Source: Ceraceosorus guamensis (lineage: Eukaryota > Basidiomycota > Exobasidiomycetes > Ceraceosorales > Ceraceosoraceae). Taken from it: DNA of 64,000 bases. Both the position numbers and the translations under genes were made by a program. Positions 1 to 11,480 of the stretch are shown here, one piece after another. How positions within the stretch are numbered: position 1 is the first letter of the stretch; each line of letters opens with the position of its first letter. The stretch is taken from assembly GCF_003144195.1 (NCBI RefSeq), contig NW_020290012.1, positions 248,001 through 312,000 of the forward strand, read 5' to 3'. Below the pieces are notes generated by a model. The model ran no database searches. It was given only the letters and a program-made list of their open reading frames with translations, and was not told the DNA's origin.

Positions 1-3000
1 GAGCGCATCCACGGATACACGGCTTCAACTTCTAAAGCTATTGCAGCCCCCTTTCTAGAGATTGGTGCACTGCGGCGCAGAATTGAGCTTCGCTTGGAGG
101 AATTGAGCGTCAGCACGGATGTGCCGATTCCAGAAGTGTTTGCGCTTGCTGCTGCAATCCGGCAGGTGGTTGAATGGCTGGGAAACGAACTCGAAGGGAG
201 GATCAAGGAGAACGATATCTCGATGGAGAGCTCGCGCTTGGACGTACCTCGCCGTATATTGGCATCCCTTTCGATGGCGTTGGCCTGCGTAAGTCCACAC
301 GTCTGACCATTCGCTCCATTCACAAATTGGCTTACTTGGCGCGATTACTCGACCCTCATCGATAGGATGTTGTCCGCAAGCCGCCCTTTCCCTCGTTCGG
401 CGTCTGGTGCAACGTACAAGACATTCAATCACAGCCCTCGCAGCTTGCGGCAAATTTACTGGGAAGATTGTATGCAGAAGCCGAAGCTCAACTGACTGCT
501 GGTGATGCTCTCAGCGCCGCTGCTTTGGCATTTGTCTTGGAACAAGTGAGCAAGACGTGGAGGGCAGACGTGGCAGCTTGGATCGGTTGGCCGGGTTCGT
601 CGGCTCGAGAGGAGATGTACCTGGGAAGCGACGGGGTTTTCGAGCCATGGACAGGAGCGGAAATCAGGTGGAGTAGGGATACAAGGGGAGAACTCGATGT
701 CGGATACGAGGTGAGTGGGATTAGCTTGTGATTTACATGATCTCCAAGCTGATGGCGTGTCGGATTCCTGGCGCAGCTCCGACTTCGTCGAGTTCCTTAC
801 TTTCTTCCTGCCGCTTGTGCCAGAGATTTGCTGGAAGGTGGCAGAGCATTACGTCTTCTTCGCAAAGCTGCACCATCAGGACACCCTTTGCTATCCTATA
901 TGCAGACCGCCTCTAAGCATACCCTGCCAGCTCCAAGCTGGCTCTGGTCCAAAGCTGATTATGATCGACACCAGGACCGACTACTGTCCGAGATTGCACA
1001 CCTCAAACGCAGCATAGCTCATTGGCGGCATGGTCGAATAAGGCACGCCTCCCCGTCCCGGCCCTCAAGCCCGGCCACTATTCCAACCAACGATGTGGCT
1101 GGTCTGGCGGAACACGCAGCCCTCCAAGAAGCTCCAAAAGCAGGGCGTGATGTAGCCTGGTCCGCGACTCATGCATCGCTCGAACGAGCTCTGAAGCTCT
1201 TCGATCAGACGCCAGGCTCTTCTCTGCCGAGCCTGAAATCAGATGATGTACATCTACCGCCGGCACTAGCAGGCGACGAGGACGTCAGCACAGGCAACCC
1301 TGTCGCGGAGACTTCTTCGCTCCTTACACACCTGGGGCATGCCGCTCAGGCGTCGGATGGACAGCGCAACGACTTTGCCCTATCTGTCTCTATCGTCATA
1401 TACGACAGCTACATTTCCCCAATGCTCGAATGGTCCCGACTTCTCAACTCTGCTCTGCTAAGCTGCTACTTCCGCGATTTTGGCTTGACGACTTACCTCG
1501 AGACATGCCGGCAATTCCTTTTGCTTGGTGACGCAAGCTTTCTCAGTCGTGTGTCGATGGTGCTTTTTGAGCAGGGTGATGAGTCTGGAACGTTGGAAGA
1601 GGGCTGGTCTCCGGGCTTGGGCAGAATCCTCAATGTCGACGAAGCGTGGCCTCCCGGCAGACCCGAGATCCGATCAAAGCTCAACGCTAGCGTGGTCGAA
1701 TCCCTCGCTGACCTCAGAAGACCTCACGAGGAAAGGGGAGAAAGCAGTGCCGAAGCTCGGGCTCTCAGCGATCTCGATGCGAGATTGTCCTTCGCTTTCG
1801 TCCAACCCGATGACCTGCTGAAGGGCAAGAGAAATAAGCGTAGCTGGCAGGACAAGCACTGTGAGATCGATGCATCTATAGCCTCCATGTTACGCGCGCT
1901 GACTATATCCATTCTTCCAGCAATCGATGGACTTGATTGGTTGGTGAGTCGCCGAGACTGTCGTATCCGTGCTCGCTGTCCTTGTGTCTCATTTGCATAG
2001 CCTATCTCTTCCTCTTGTGCAGACTTTGAGCTTTGAGCCACCTCCTTTGATTGCCCCTCTGCTCCACGTCAATATCAGCACCAGATATCAACGTCTCTTC
2101 AACCAGCTCTTGAAGTTCGTTCGGACACAAGCCGTCCTGAGAGCCCTCTTCGAAGAAACTGTGAAAGGAAAGCGGCCAGAATCAGCCTATCGCAATCGCA
2201 AAGATGCGAATCGCGCACGCAATCCCAAAACGACTCCGACAAGACTGCCTTTCGACTATGATCAGCCTTCACGTGAAATTTGCTTGCGCTTCAGACGCGA
2301 GGTGCATCATATCACAACCGTTTTATTCGCCTTTACGACCTCGGCCATTGACGAGTCTTGGACAAGATTTAAGGCTCGACTTCGCGAATTGCACGATGAA
2401 GCTGAAGCTCGCGACGGGCTTTCGAGCGGCTTCAAGGACATTGCGATGCTTGAGAATGATGACGACGAAGCATCTGGCGCGCCACCTGGGTCATCCAGAT
2501 CACAACCGGCTTTGGAGATCAAGGATGTGTTCAGTCTGGCGCTGTACCACGAGACCACGCTTGAGCGACTGTTGCAAACGTGCTTCTTGCGCGCGCGGCA
2601 AGCAGATCTGCGCGTGTACATCGACAGCATCCTCAACAGTGCTCTTGGCCTTCTGACGCTCTGTCGCGAAGACCTTCGGTCGACGCAGTCGGACGCAACA
2701 GCTCCAGCTCGGATGGAGCGCCTGCGAGGCTCGTATGCCAAGTTCACCTCGCGCGTACGCGGATTCGTGCGAACCTTGCATGCCATTCGAGAGCGCGACT
2801 CTGCAGGCGCGAGCAGAGTCGCCGGAGCGGCCAGCGCAACGTTGAAGGCAAACGCCAAGCAAACCATGTCGAGAAAGGCTCGCGAAGAACGTCGGCTGAT
2901 GAAAATGACGGAGGAAGACTTGAAGATTTTGGAAGGTCAAAATGCACACATCGAGGCCAACGTGGACAGCGTTAATGAACTGATTGCCCGCCTTGACTTT

Positions 3001-3015
3001 GCGGGATACTTTTAG
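1..3015 (+). CDS. Gamma-tubulin complex component (GCP family), 5'-truncated by the window edge
   Basis: Gamma-tubulin complex proteins build the microtubule-nucleating complex at the spindle pole body; the C-terminal GCP domain binds gamma-tubulin. The model is join(<1..288, 366..710, 777..1943, 2023..3015), all introns GT-AG and in phase, giving about 930 residues of the C-terminal part. The frame is open at base 1, so the start lies to the left. Family-like segments are VPYFLPAACARDLLEGGRAL (N-terminal GCP region, where the family reads like 'lP.fl...a..il..GksL..Lr') and, in the last exon, TLSFEPPPLIAPLLHVNIS, YHETTLERLLQTCFLRARQ and the terminal LIARLDFAGYF. The long region ahead of the first GCP block resembles GCP5/GCP6 more than the short GCP4, but the subclass is a guess. 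It ends 184 bases from the convergent DOCK gene. Confidence 0.8.
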
Positions 3016-3199
3016 AGTCAATGGCATTCTCTGTAAACTTCAGCCCTCATTGCATTGCAAGACAAGAGGCGCAACACGCGACAGACGTTGGTATTGGGAG
3101 AAGCAGGAGGAAAGGATGCACAGCCAGCAAGGTATGAGGTATCGGAATGAGCAGAGCGAGCAAAGCGGCGGCGCCAAGTCATCAGGAGACATGCCGTGG

Positions 3200-6100
3200 C
3201 TATCTCTTCGTAGAATTCCGTGACATCAGCTTCGACAAGCGACTCGCTCCACCCTCCACGCGAGAGAAGAGACTTGTGCCTTGCTTTGTCGAAGTGCCTC
3301 GGTTGTTGGTCAAGATTGAGGCTTCGTAACGGGATATAGCTGAGGCGGGAATCGTGTGGGTGGCACCTCGCATGGTGGCGCCATCCGAAGCTCCGTTGGG
3401 TGAGAGGGCGTAGGGCACAGGGCTGCCAACACCGGGCTCAGGACTGGCGATTGGCAGTCCCTCGTCCAGCGTTTCGCCGTCCAATTGTCCGAGCGAGGAC
3501 TTGATTGGTCGAACTTGCTTCGACAGGCTCGCTACAAACCATTGCAGTGAAGAGGTTAGCGCGTGGTGATGTGTGGGCGCTCACTTATCGCGGACGCGCG
3601 ACACTCACTGATGTGCTTTTGAAGCGGGCTCTGAGCAGGAAGGTGATCGGATCCATAGGGAGTGCGCTGAAGACGACTATTCGCATCCAACGCATATGCG
3701 TGCGACGGGTTCTGTTCGAGCAAAAGTCCAGCGTTGCCGCTTGTGGACAGTGTGGTGATTTGATTGCTTCTACCGCTGTCTACGCTAGTCTGATGGCCGC
3801 TGCTAGAACGGCTGACTTCCTCTTCGGTCGTACCGACTTCGAGCTCGAGGCGAGTGATCTCGTCTGCAAAATTTTGCTTGAAGACTGCAATGGACGCAAG
3901 AGAATGCGGATGAGCAAAGACCTGGCGCAGACTTGTCGCCCTTACTGATAGGACTCACAACGCTCCAAAGTATCGTGAAACGGCCGCATCTCCGGCGGAC
4001 ACATGCGCGCGTGCAACTTGATGCAGCGATGGATGACCACAGCCTGCTTGTCGATGGCTTCCCGAAGCTTGTGAATGAGAGGCTCTTTATCGCTGTTTGC
4101 TGACACAAATTGCGGGGAAAAGAAGGCCTTTCTGTACATGGGGATACCGCCATTCACGGGTGCATCGACCGCGCCGTTGAGTGCCATGGAGAGGCGGTTG
4201 GTGTTGGCTCCTCGCGCCGCGGCTTGATTTCTGCCGGACACTACTCGATTCAGTGCAGCATACTTCTTCTCCAAGCTTTCCAGCTCTGAAGTCTTCGCTT
4301 CTGCGTCGTCGATGGCATTTTGCAAGGGCGATAGCTCGACGGTCCAAAGTCCGGCCACATGACTGCGCCGCAATACAGTTGGGAAATGGTCTTCACAGCG
4401 CAGATAGGTCTTTTCGACCCAGAGGTTCTGCGGTTCTGCGCTTTGCGTGCCGGCCGTGACCGGCTTCCTCGTTCCCTCAGAGCTTTTCCGTATCGGCCTT
4501 GCGAAGCTGAATAGGTCGGTCGCGTTGTGCTCAAAGTAAGCGCGCACGACCGGCGGTACCTCGGCGTTGGTGAAGATATCCTTGAGCTTATCAGCCTCGG
4601 GTTGAAGAGCAGTGACCTGCAAGTACATTTCCTCTCCATGACGGATCGACTCATCAGGCAATGAGGTGCTCTTGATGAGCGTCGCTCTCGGATGCTTCTG
4701 GTGCAGTCTCTCGCAGAAAGCACCAAACTTCTCCCAATCGAGGCCGCGATACACGAACATCTTATCTTGAAGACTGTTTGGCCAGGATTGCCCGTAGTAC
4801 GCAACGCGGAAATAGCTAGGGAAGGTACGTTCGACGGTTGCGATCTTCTCGAACAGCGAAGCTTGTAGACGCAATACGTCGGCAAGGCGTCCGTAGTCCA
4901 CTGAGCGATACTCGTACTGATGAAGAAGCTCGCGACAGATGTCGATAGAGATCTCCCATGCGGAACCTTTTCCGAGATAGTCTAGGATGAGCGTGTACAA
5001 GGTCTCTTTCCGAGCGAAGTGAGACTGCCGCGGCAGATCAAGGTCTGGAATCGGCTCGACGAAGTTGTCCATGTCCCACGAGTGCAGATCAGCGTGTAAC
5101 TTGAGCGTCAACGCAGCTTCGACATAATTACGATTTTCAAGATGAAGCTACAACGAAAGTGGGCAGACACGTCAGCGAAATGAGCGCGGCCAGGTGTGAC
5201 TGGAATGTCCCTCAGCACACTCACATTGACTAGCCTCAGCACGTGTGTCGAGAAGGCTGTCACTCTGTTGGCTTGGCGCAGAAAGCCCAAGAGCTTGAGC
5301 GTGCCTGCGACGCGATCGTCTTCGAAGCCTTCTTCCGGGGGTAGACTCCGTACGTTCAGGAGTAAATCTAGGAAGCGATTGACGCTAACAAGACAAGCCA
5401 GAACTTGCTCTCGCAGCTTGGCATCGACCAGCGGGCTCTCAAAGAGAGACCTGAGCTGGCCGATGAAGAAAGCACGAGAAATCTCGTCTCCTTGGGTATC
5501 GGTGATGAAGAGCACATCCAGCTTATCGATGATCTCGGCTTCGATGACACTGAAGTCACCATTGAGATGCCACTCCGAGGTGATCATCGTAGCAAGCACT
5601 CTTACTGCACATGTACGCAACTCGTCGTGGTGACTGAGACAGAGCTCAAGTACTGGCTCCACGAGAGAAGGAACAAACTGGACTTGGAATCCGCCAGTGT
5701 TGAGGCGACCCGCATCGTTGCCATCTGTATCTCGGCCATCGACGGGCTTGTCAGGCTTGTCAGGCCAGCCAATGGAGTTCCAAAGTTTGGCAAAGATTTG
5801 TGCGCCCTCTCCTCGAATGTCGCCAGCAAGACGCCACACGGCCCGCCTCCGTTGCGGTTTGAATTGTTCGATGACGAGCTGATCACTAGACAGCAGGGTG
5901 AGCAGCATATCCAGGGCTGATCTCCACAAAGTCGTGTTGAACTTCTGCGATTCGTCTGCGGGTGGGATGAAGTCCCGCACCAGTAACGCTGCAAGGGGAT
6001 CTGCGATTTTCAACACCATCTGATGAACCAGAATGTTGATGTTGAGCCAAGTGCTCGGATACGCTTCGTTAAGAAGGATGCCAGTAGCCACGTCGAAAAA

Positions 6101-9100
6101 GTTGCAGAGGAACTCAGCAAGCTTCTCTGGGCCTTCCAGATCGAGCTGCTCATCGAGAAAGCCGGCCAGATGTCTTCGAGGGCTGAGCATCACCAGCACA
6201 ACCAGCACGGCAGCTATCTCTCCAAGCCCGCAATTGAGGAAGTTGTGATGGTGTGTCACCAGGCGCCTCCTTGCCGATCTCGGTGGCGCGCCATCAGCGA
6301 AGCCTGCCGGCCGCTTTGCGATCAGTGGAAAAGGGTAGCTCGAAGGAAACATCACGGGAACCGCTGATGCGATAGTGGAAGGTGATCGATGCCGAAGCAA
6401 AGTCTTGACAGTCTCTGGGCTGCTGAACACTTTGTATGTCTGTAGCAACAACGGCATGGTGGAGAGAATGTAGTCGACATTGTCCTGCTCTTGACGCATG
6501 GCACGCGCCCCCGCGGGCCCGGCCTTTCGCTGCTCGACGATGCTGTTCTGCAAGCGGTCTAGCACAACTCCAATGATGGTCACGCTAAGGCGCGCCCCTT
6601 CCATCCAAGCTATCCGAGCAGCATCTCTCGCGCTTTCGTGGTCGCCCGTATTGGTGTGTGCCCCTTCATCGTAATGTCCAAGGTGAGGCCGGACCCATCG
6701 AATGATGCTGGGAATCAATTGAGCACGAGACTCAGACTCGTCAAAAATCTTCGTGCATGTGACGTGCAGGATGTGCAACAACTTCCACACCATCATGCGG
6801 CCTTTGGTGATGAAGATGCTATCCACGAATGCCGTCTCGATGCGTACAAGCTCGTCGTTCGGGAACACCTTCGATAGGTCCGCCAGGATACCCGCAAAGT
6901 GCTGGAGTGCCAGCGTCTGAGTCCCGACGATGGAGGCTGGCTTCGTGCTGGACATCAGGCGATTGACGGAGCGAAGAAGAGTCTCGAGATCCTTCTTGAA
7001 GCTAACTTCGAAGTGATCGTCAACAGCGCCTCCGAGGGGTCCAATCGCGCCGTCGGATGTGGTGTCTCCCTGTTTCTGGCGAGAGGTAATGATGAACTTG
7101 AACAGGTATGGCCAGACCTTGATCGCAGCTCGTAGGTCCTTCGAGGTCTCTGTACGACTCGGATCAGCGAGAAGGCGTGACATCGACGCCATGAGTCGAG
7201 TGTACGCTGTCTGAGAGTGGAAATGTTTCTCGATGTATACGTCCAATGTAGCGCGGAAATTGTTGAACTGGACACGAGCTTGGAAGTCAGCAGGGAGCAC
7301 TTCGAGCGAAGCTTAGACAACCATCGACTTACCCTTCGATCTTGAACAATGCCCAAGACGAAGACCAGAGCATTGAAGACCAGATCGTCCAGCTCACCGC
7401 TTCCATTCTTGGGGCTCACTACAATCGCAAAGAGCGCGTCGAAGATGTCCCTCAAGAATTTGACGATCTCAACTTCTCCCACAAATGTGAATTTGACGAG
7501 GACTCCTTTGAGTTCCTGCAAGTCTTGCGACAAGCTGCGCTCCCAGTTCAGCAGCTTTAGAAGCACCTCGTTCTGGGTGAAGCGCGTCGACACCAAAAAT
7601 GTGCGAAGCGTCATGGAATCTCGCAACGGTTGAATGATTGATGCCAGACTCGAGGGCACGACGTCACTGGGATTTTGAGCCGTGGAGATAGTTGGCGGCA
7701 AGCTGAAGTACAACTCCGGGCTCAGATGCTGAGCTGGGCGGGAGCTTCTCCACAGCAGCAACGTGTGGCTGCCATCAGGAATGAAAGCAGAGCTGTTCTC
7801 AAAGAGTGGTAGGTATCCGTGGGCAAACGGCGCATTGAGAGCCTGTGCCACGGTTCCAAGACCACTAACTGCCCCGCCTGACCCCGCAACATCCCTGCTA
7901 GCGCCACCTCCAGCGCGTTCCTCTTTCGAAGACCGATGCCTAAAGCTGAAGAAGATGTGGCAATTCTCCATCTGCTCATTAGGAAGCTCGAGCTTGAAGA
8001 GCTCTCCCCAGGTAGGCGCGTTCTGATGATAGAAGACAGTGGAGTCGAACTGCGTGACAAGTCGCTCCCCGGCTCCGCGCGAAATTGCCCGTTCGAGCAC
8101 GCTGCCATCTCGGAGCCGTATCTCAGCGGAGACCTGGATGTTCTTCTGCGCGCCACCCCCAGGCACCTTCGTGCCGGCAGGGAAGAATTCTCCACTCCAC
8201 AATTTGATGTATGCTTCGTTTCGGCGATCACCAGGGAACACAACGTCTGGAAAGCCTAGGCGAGCAGTCAGCGGCGCATCCTGCAGCAGACTGGGATTTT
8301 CGTGCACCAAATTCGTGGCTTCGCCATGCAAAACTTTGATGTTGACTGCCAGAAGCTCTGCTCGAGGTGACTTCTCAAATTCTCTGATTCGCGACGCTAT
8401 GATGTCTTGATGCAGCGTGCTGAATGCAGCCTCGTTGAGTGGGACGAAAATCGGCATCACGTGCTCCCGCATCGGACTGCTCGTGGCGATGTCGGTCTGA
8501 AATTTGTGATGGTCTCCGAGCTCGAGCACTGCGCATCCAAATGGACGCCTGAAAGTTCGGGTGCTCGCCATCCGATTCGGACGCATACCTGGAACTCCGC
8601 CGGGTGGCAAGTCGCCATCGATCGAGCCCGCATCGGTTAAGTCACCGGACAAGACGTCCGCTGGCAGCAATCCAGAAGACTGCGCCGAGCGGATGGAGTC
8701 CACAGCTGTGATGCGCATGGCACCATTGCGGACGATGCGACAAACAACATTGAGCTCTTGCATGTCCGTCGCGCTTAGGTCGGTGAAGAGGGTCCTCATT
8801 TTGCCAAGGCGACCTTCGCTTTCTCGCGCAGGCACACCTTGGTGATTTAGCACCACACAATACTCTTCCGTCAAAAAGCGTGACTCGGCTTTGTTGTACA
8901 GCGAGAGATACAGCTCGCACGTTTCTCCGGGGACGCATGGGCTTGCCACGAAAGCCTTGACGTCGAGGTACACGTGGAAATACTGCAAGTGCAAGTGACA
9001 TATGAGTGGTGAGCAGTAGCGCTCTTCGAATCAAGGACCTTTGTATGCTCACCTTGACACCTCTTGTTGGGGGGTCTCTGCCTGATGAGGGGCCGCCATT

Positions 9101-10492
9101 CGTGGCGCTGGACCGTGCGTGTGGAGCCGGCGCAATGCTGCTATGCTTGGCTGATCTGCTGCCCGAACCGCCAGCAAAGCTGGAGGAAGCGCCAAGAACC
9201 CCAGCTGTGGACGTGGAAGGGGCGCTTATACCGAATGCAGTGCTAGCAGCAACTTCAAGACCGTTGGATTGAGTGCTATTCGCCACGCCAGCGCTTGTCG
9301 ATGCGTTCCCTTGCTGGTCAACGTACGCTAAGCTTGCTTGCAAAGCAAAAAGCCTGATGCCGCTAACCCAGCTTTCTGGATCGCTATCTTTCCCGGTAAA
9401 GTCCACGTCCACAAGACCTCCGCGACCAGGGTGTCGCACAATGACGTCGAGGCCCTGCAGCACGTTGCCCTTGACCAGCCTAGCTACACACTCTCTACGC
9501 AGTTTCGACACCTCTTCGGCGCTAAGTGTCTGTGCGAGCAGCTGCCTCCGAGCGACGTGCAGCAAGTCGGTGTGCTCGCGAACAGCATTGAAGAGACCGT
9601 AGTCGCGGCGTGCCAAGTAGGTGTACATAAGGCTGCTCCATTCGCGCAAAGCGCACGCTATTTCGTCCACCAGCGGCTCATCGCTTCCGCTGGCGGTCTC
9701 GTCTCCACACTTGAGACTTGGCAGAGGCGGTGGAGGGCGTTCCGCATCACCATTCGAGTTCTCCAGCACGAATGTGTCAGAGTCTCGAGTATCGGGGGTT
9801 GACTTGGGCGCCGCAACACTTGCCGGGGTCGGGGTTCCAGGAGCGCTTGATGAGCCTTCATCTTCTTCATGCACAGTCTCCATGTGCGAAGTCGAAGACT
9901 TGCCACCATGCGGAGGGGCTGTCGCTCCGACGATGCCTTGCTCCACTGCAAGAGCATGGACCTCCGCCAACCTCAGCTCGGCATCGTCCAGTTGTTCGCG
10001 GATATGGATGTGAGTCGAGGGGAACAGGCCGACGTATACTTGTGGCTCCTCAATGACAGCGACTCCCGACTTGCCGGCTTGACTGCCTGGGAAAGCGGAG
10101 TACTCGCTTCGGCTGCTGTTGCTTGCAGCGGGTTGAGGCACCCTGTTGCTGGAGACGACATAGCCGCGAAACCAAGCCACATCGGCGTGGCCGAGCTGTT
10201 CGAAGATGTACACTTCGTCGCCTATTTCTAGTCCGATAAGGTGCGACTGAATGGTCGCGAGAGCTTCTTGAGTTTCAGCTCGCGATGACTGTTGCAGAAG
10301 GCCTACGTCTACGGATTCCAATTCCGGACTGAAGGGCAGCACGCAAAAGCCGAACAGGATTTTGGGCAAGGGTTCCCATCTACGATACTGCTTCTGTATC
10401 GCCTTGAGAGAGTCTAAGCCATGTTCCAAAGAGCCGGATACGGTGGCAGCGCTTATAGCAGCGCTCGGCGTCTCCCCTATCTTCGAGCTCAT
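3200..10492 (-). CDS. DOCK-family Rho/Rac guanine nucleotide exchange factor (SH3, DHR-1, DHR-2)
   Basis: DOCK proteins activate Rac/Cdc42-type GTPases through the DHR-2 domain, usually with an ELMO partner, and bind membrane lipids through the C2-like DHR-1. The model is complement(join(3200..3531, 3609..3884, 3959..5147, 5225..7267, 7333..8982, 9053..10492)), about 2309 residues, with every junction in phase. An SH3-like region lies near residues 40-180 (GDEVYIFEQL, AWFRGYVV, YVGLFPSTHI). A DHR-1 region lies at about 740-900 (FPAGTKV, SAEIRLRDGS, HIFFSFRHRSS). DHR-2 spans about 1700-2120 (NYVEAALTLKLHADLHSW, MCPPEMRPFHDTLERFF, KQNFADEITRLE). The last two exons are supported because splicing at 3959/3884 completes the usual DHR-2 ending; reading through gives a premature stop at 3942. 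A tail of about 190 residues rich in Ser, Gly and Gln follows DHR-2. The start ATG at 10492 precedes the SH3 region closely. Confidence 0.9.
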
Positions 10493-11480
10493 GTTGGAAT
10501 CTCGAGATCAGTGCCAGAGCGGCGCTCGGAGGCTAGCAAAGCTGGGACGTGAGAGAACTGAGCAGGCTAGGTACGCCTGCCTCTGAGGAGCTGCTTCGGA
10601 TGCGAGCCATGCATCAGACGAGTTGCGGAATCCCTTCGTTCAGCCGTTCCGATGGCGGATGCAGGCCTTTCTCGGCTTAGCTGCGTTCGGTAGGGAGAAT
10701 GGGCATGTCTGCAAAAGGGATTGTGCTGAACTCGGTCGCGGCGCGAATTGAGGAGGCACTCGACGATGGCTTAGAGAAAGGGATGGAAGCCGACCACAAT
10801 GCCGGACTGAGAAGGCAGTGGAGTCGTGTGCCAATGCTGACGGCGGTTTGAGAAGTGCCGAGACCCCGTTTCGCGACGAACAGCGTTCAGAGCGCGCAGA
10901 CGTTCACATTCGTCCAGTCGCGTAAGTCTTGAGTGTGAGTGCTTCACGTGCGGCTGGTCGCGGCGTCCATTCAAGATTGCGCGCGACCATGCGGTTCCCT
11001 ACTTTGAAGGCGTGCACGCAAGTCAAACTGCGACTCACGTGACTCTCCCGCACCAATCGAAAATCGCCAATCTTGAATTTTGAATCAATTTAGCTCTCAA
11101 TTTTGGATTCAAGATTGAAATCTGAACGTTTCATTCACCATTCGTGATTATCCCCACGAGCGCATGCTGTAATCGCGGGCGCCCTTCCTCCTATACAAGA
11201 TAGAGGCCCGGGGGTAATTGGGAGCGTTGCGTGCATTCAAAATTGCCTGCTTGCATCGCGTCTGTCCCTTCAATCCGGTGGCTTGCGGTGCATGAGCTTG
11301 CTGCATCAATTCAATCACGAATGGCGGCAGGGGCCTCGCCTCGCTCCGATCAATCACATCCAGAACTTGGCCTTTGATCAACTCCTCTTGATCGAGGAGC
11401 GAGGAGAAATCGTCTGTTCTTGCTCTTTCGTAGTAGGCGAGCGGCATCGCTGTTGCTCGTCAAAGTCTTTGGCTGCAACC
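10493..11480. other. Divergent intergenic region between the DOCK and BTB genes
   Basis: This 988-base spacer should hold both promoters, since the flanking genes point away from each other. No credible coding exon was seen. Its middle is AT-richer than the genes and contains three copies of the word ATTCAAGATTG or its complement (10969-10979, 11068-11078 inverted, 11107-11117); the last two form an inverted repeat. A related ATTCGTGATT word lies at about 11140-11149. Confidence 0.6.
11068..11117. repeat. Inverted repeat, 11-base arms CAATCTTGAAT / ATTCAAGATTG
   Basis: The arms at 11068-11078 and 11107-11117 are perfect reverse complements separated by 28 AT-rich bases. A third, direct copy of the right arm is at 10969-10979. 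It lies in the spacer shared by the DOCK and BTB promoters. The function is unknown. Confidence 0.75.

Noticed and set aside
3942-3958. Stop at 3942 as the end of the DOCK protein
   Set aside because: Splicing from 3959 to 3884 restores the conserved DHR-2 ending in phase, so the stop is intronic.
11283-11480. Upstream in-frame start for the BTB protein
   Set aside because: The extra 66 residues look like translated leader and the ATG at 11481 begins the typical low-complexity N-terminus; not fully excluded.
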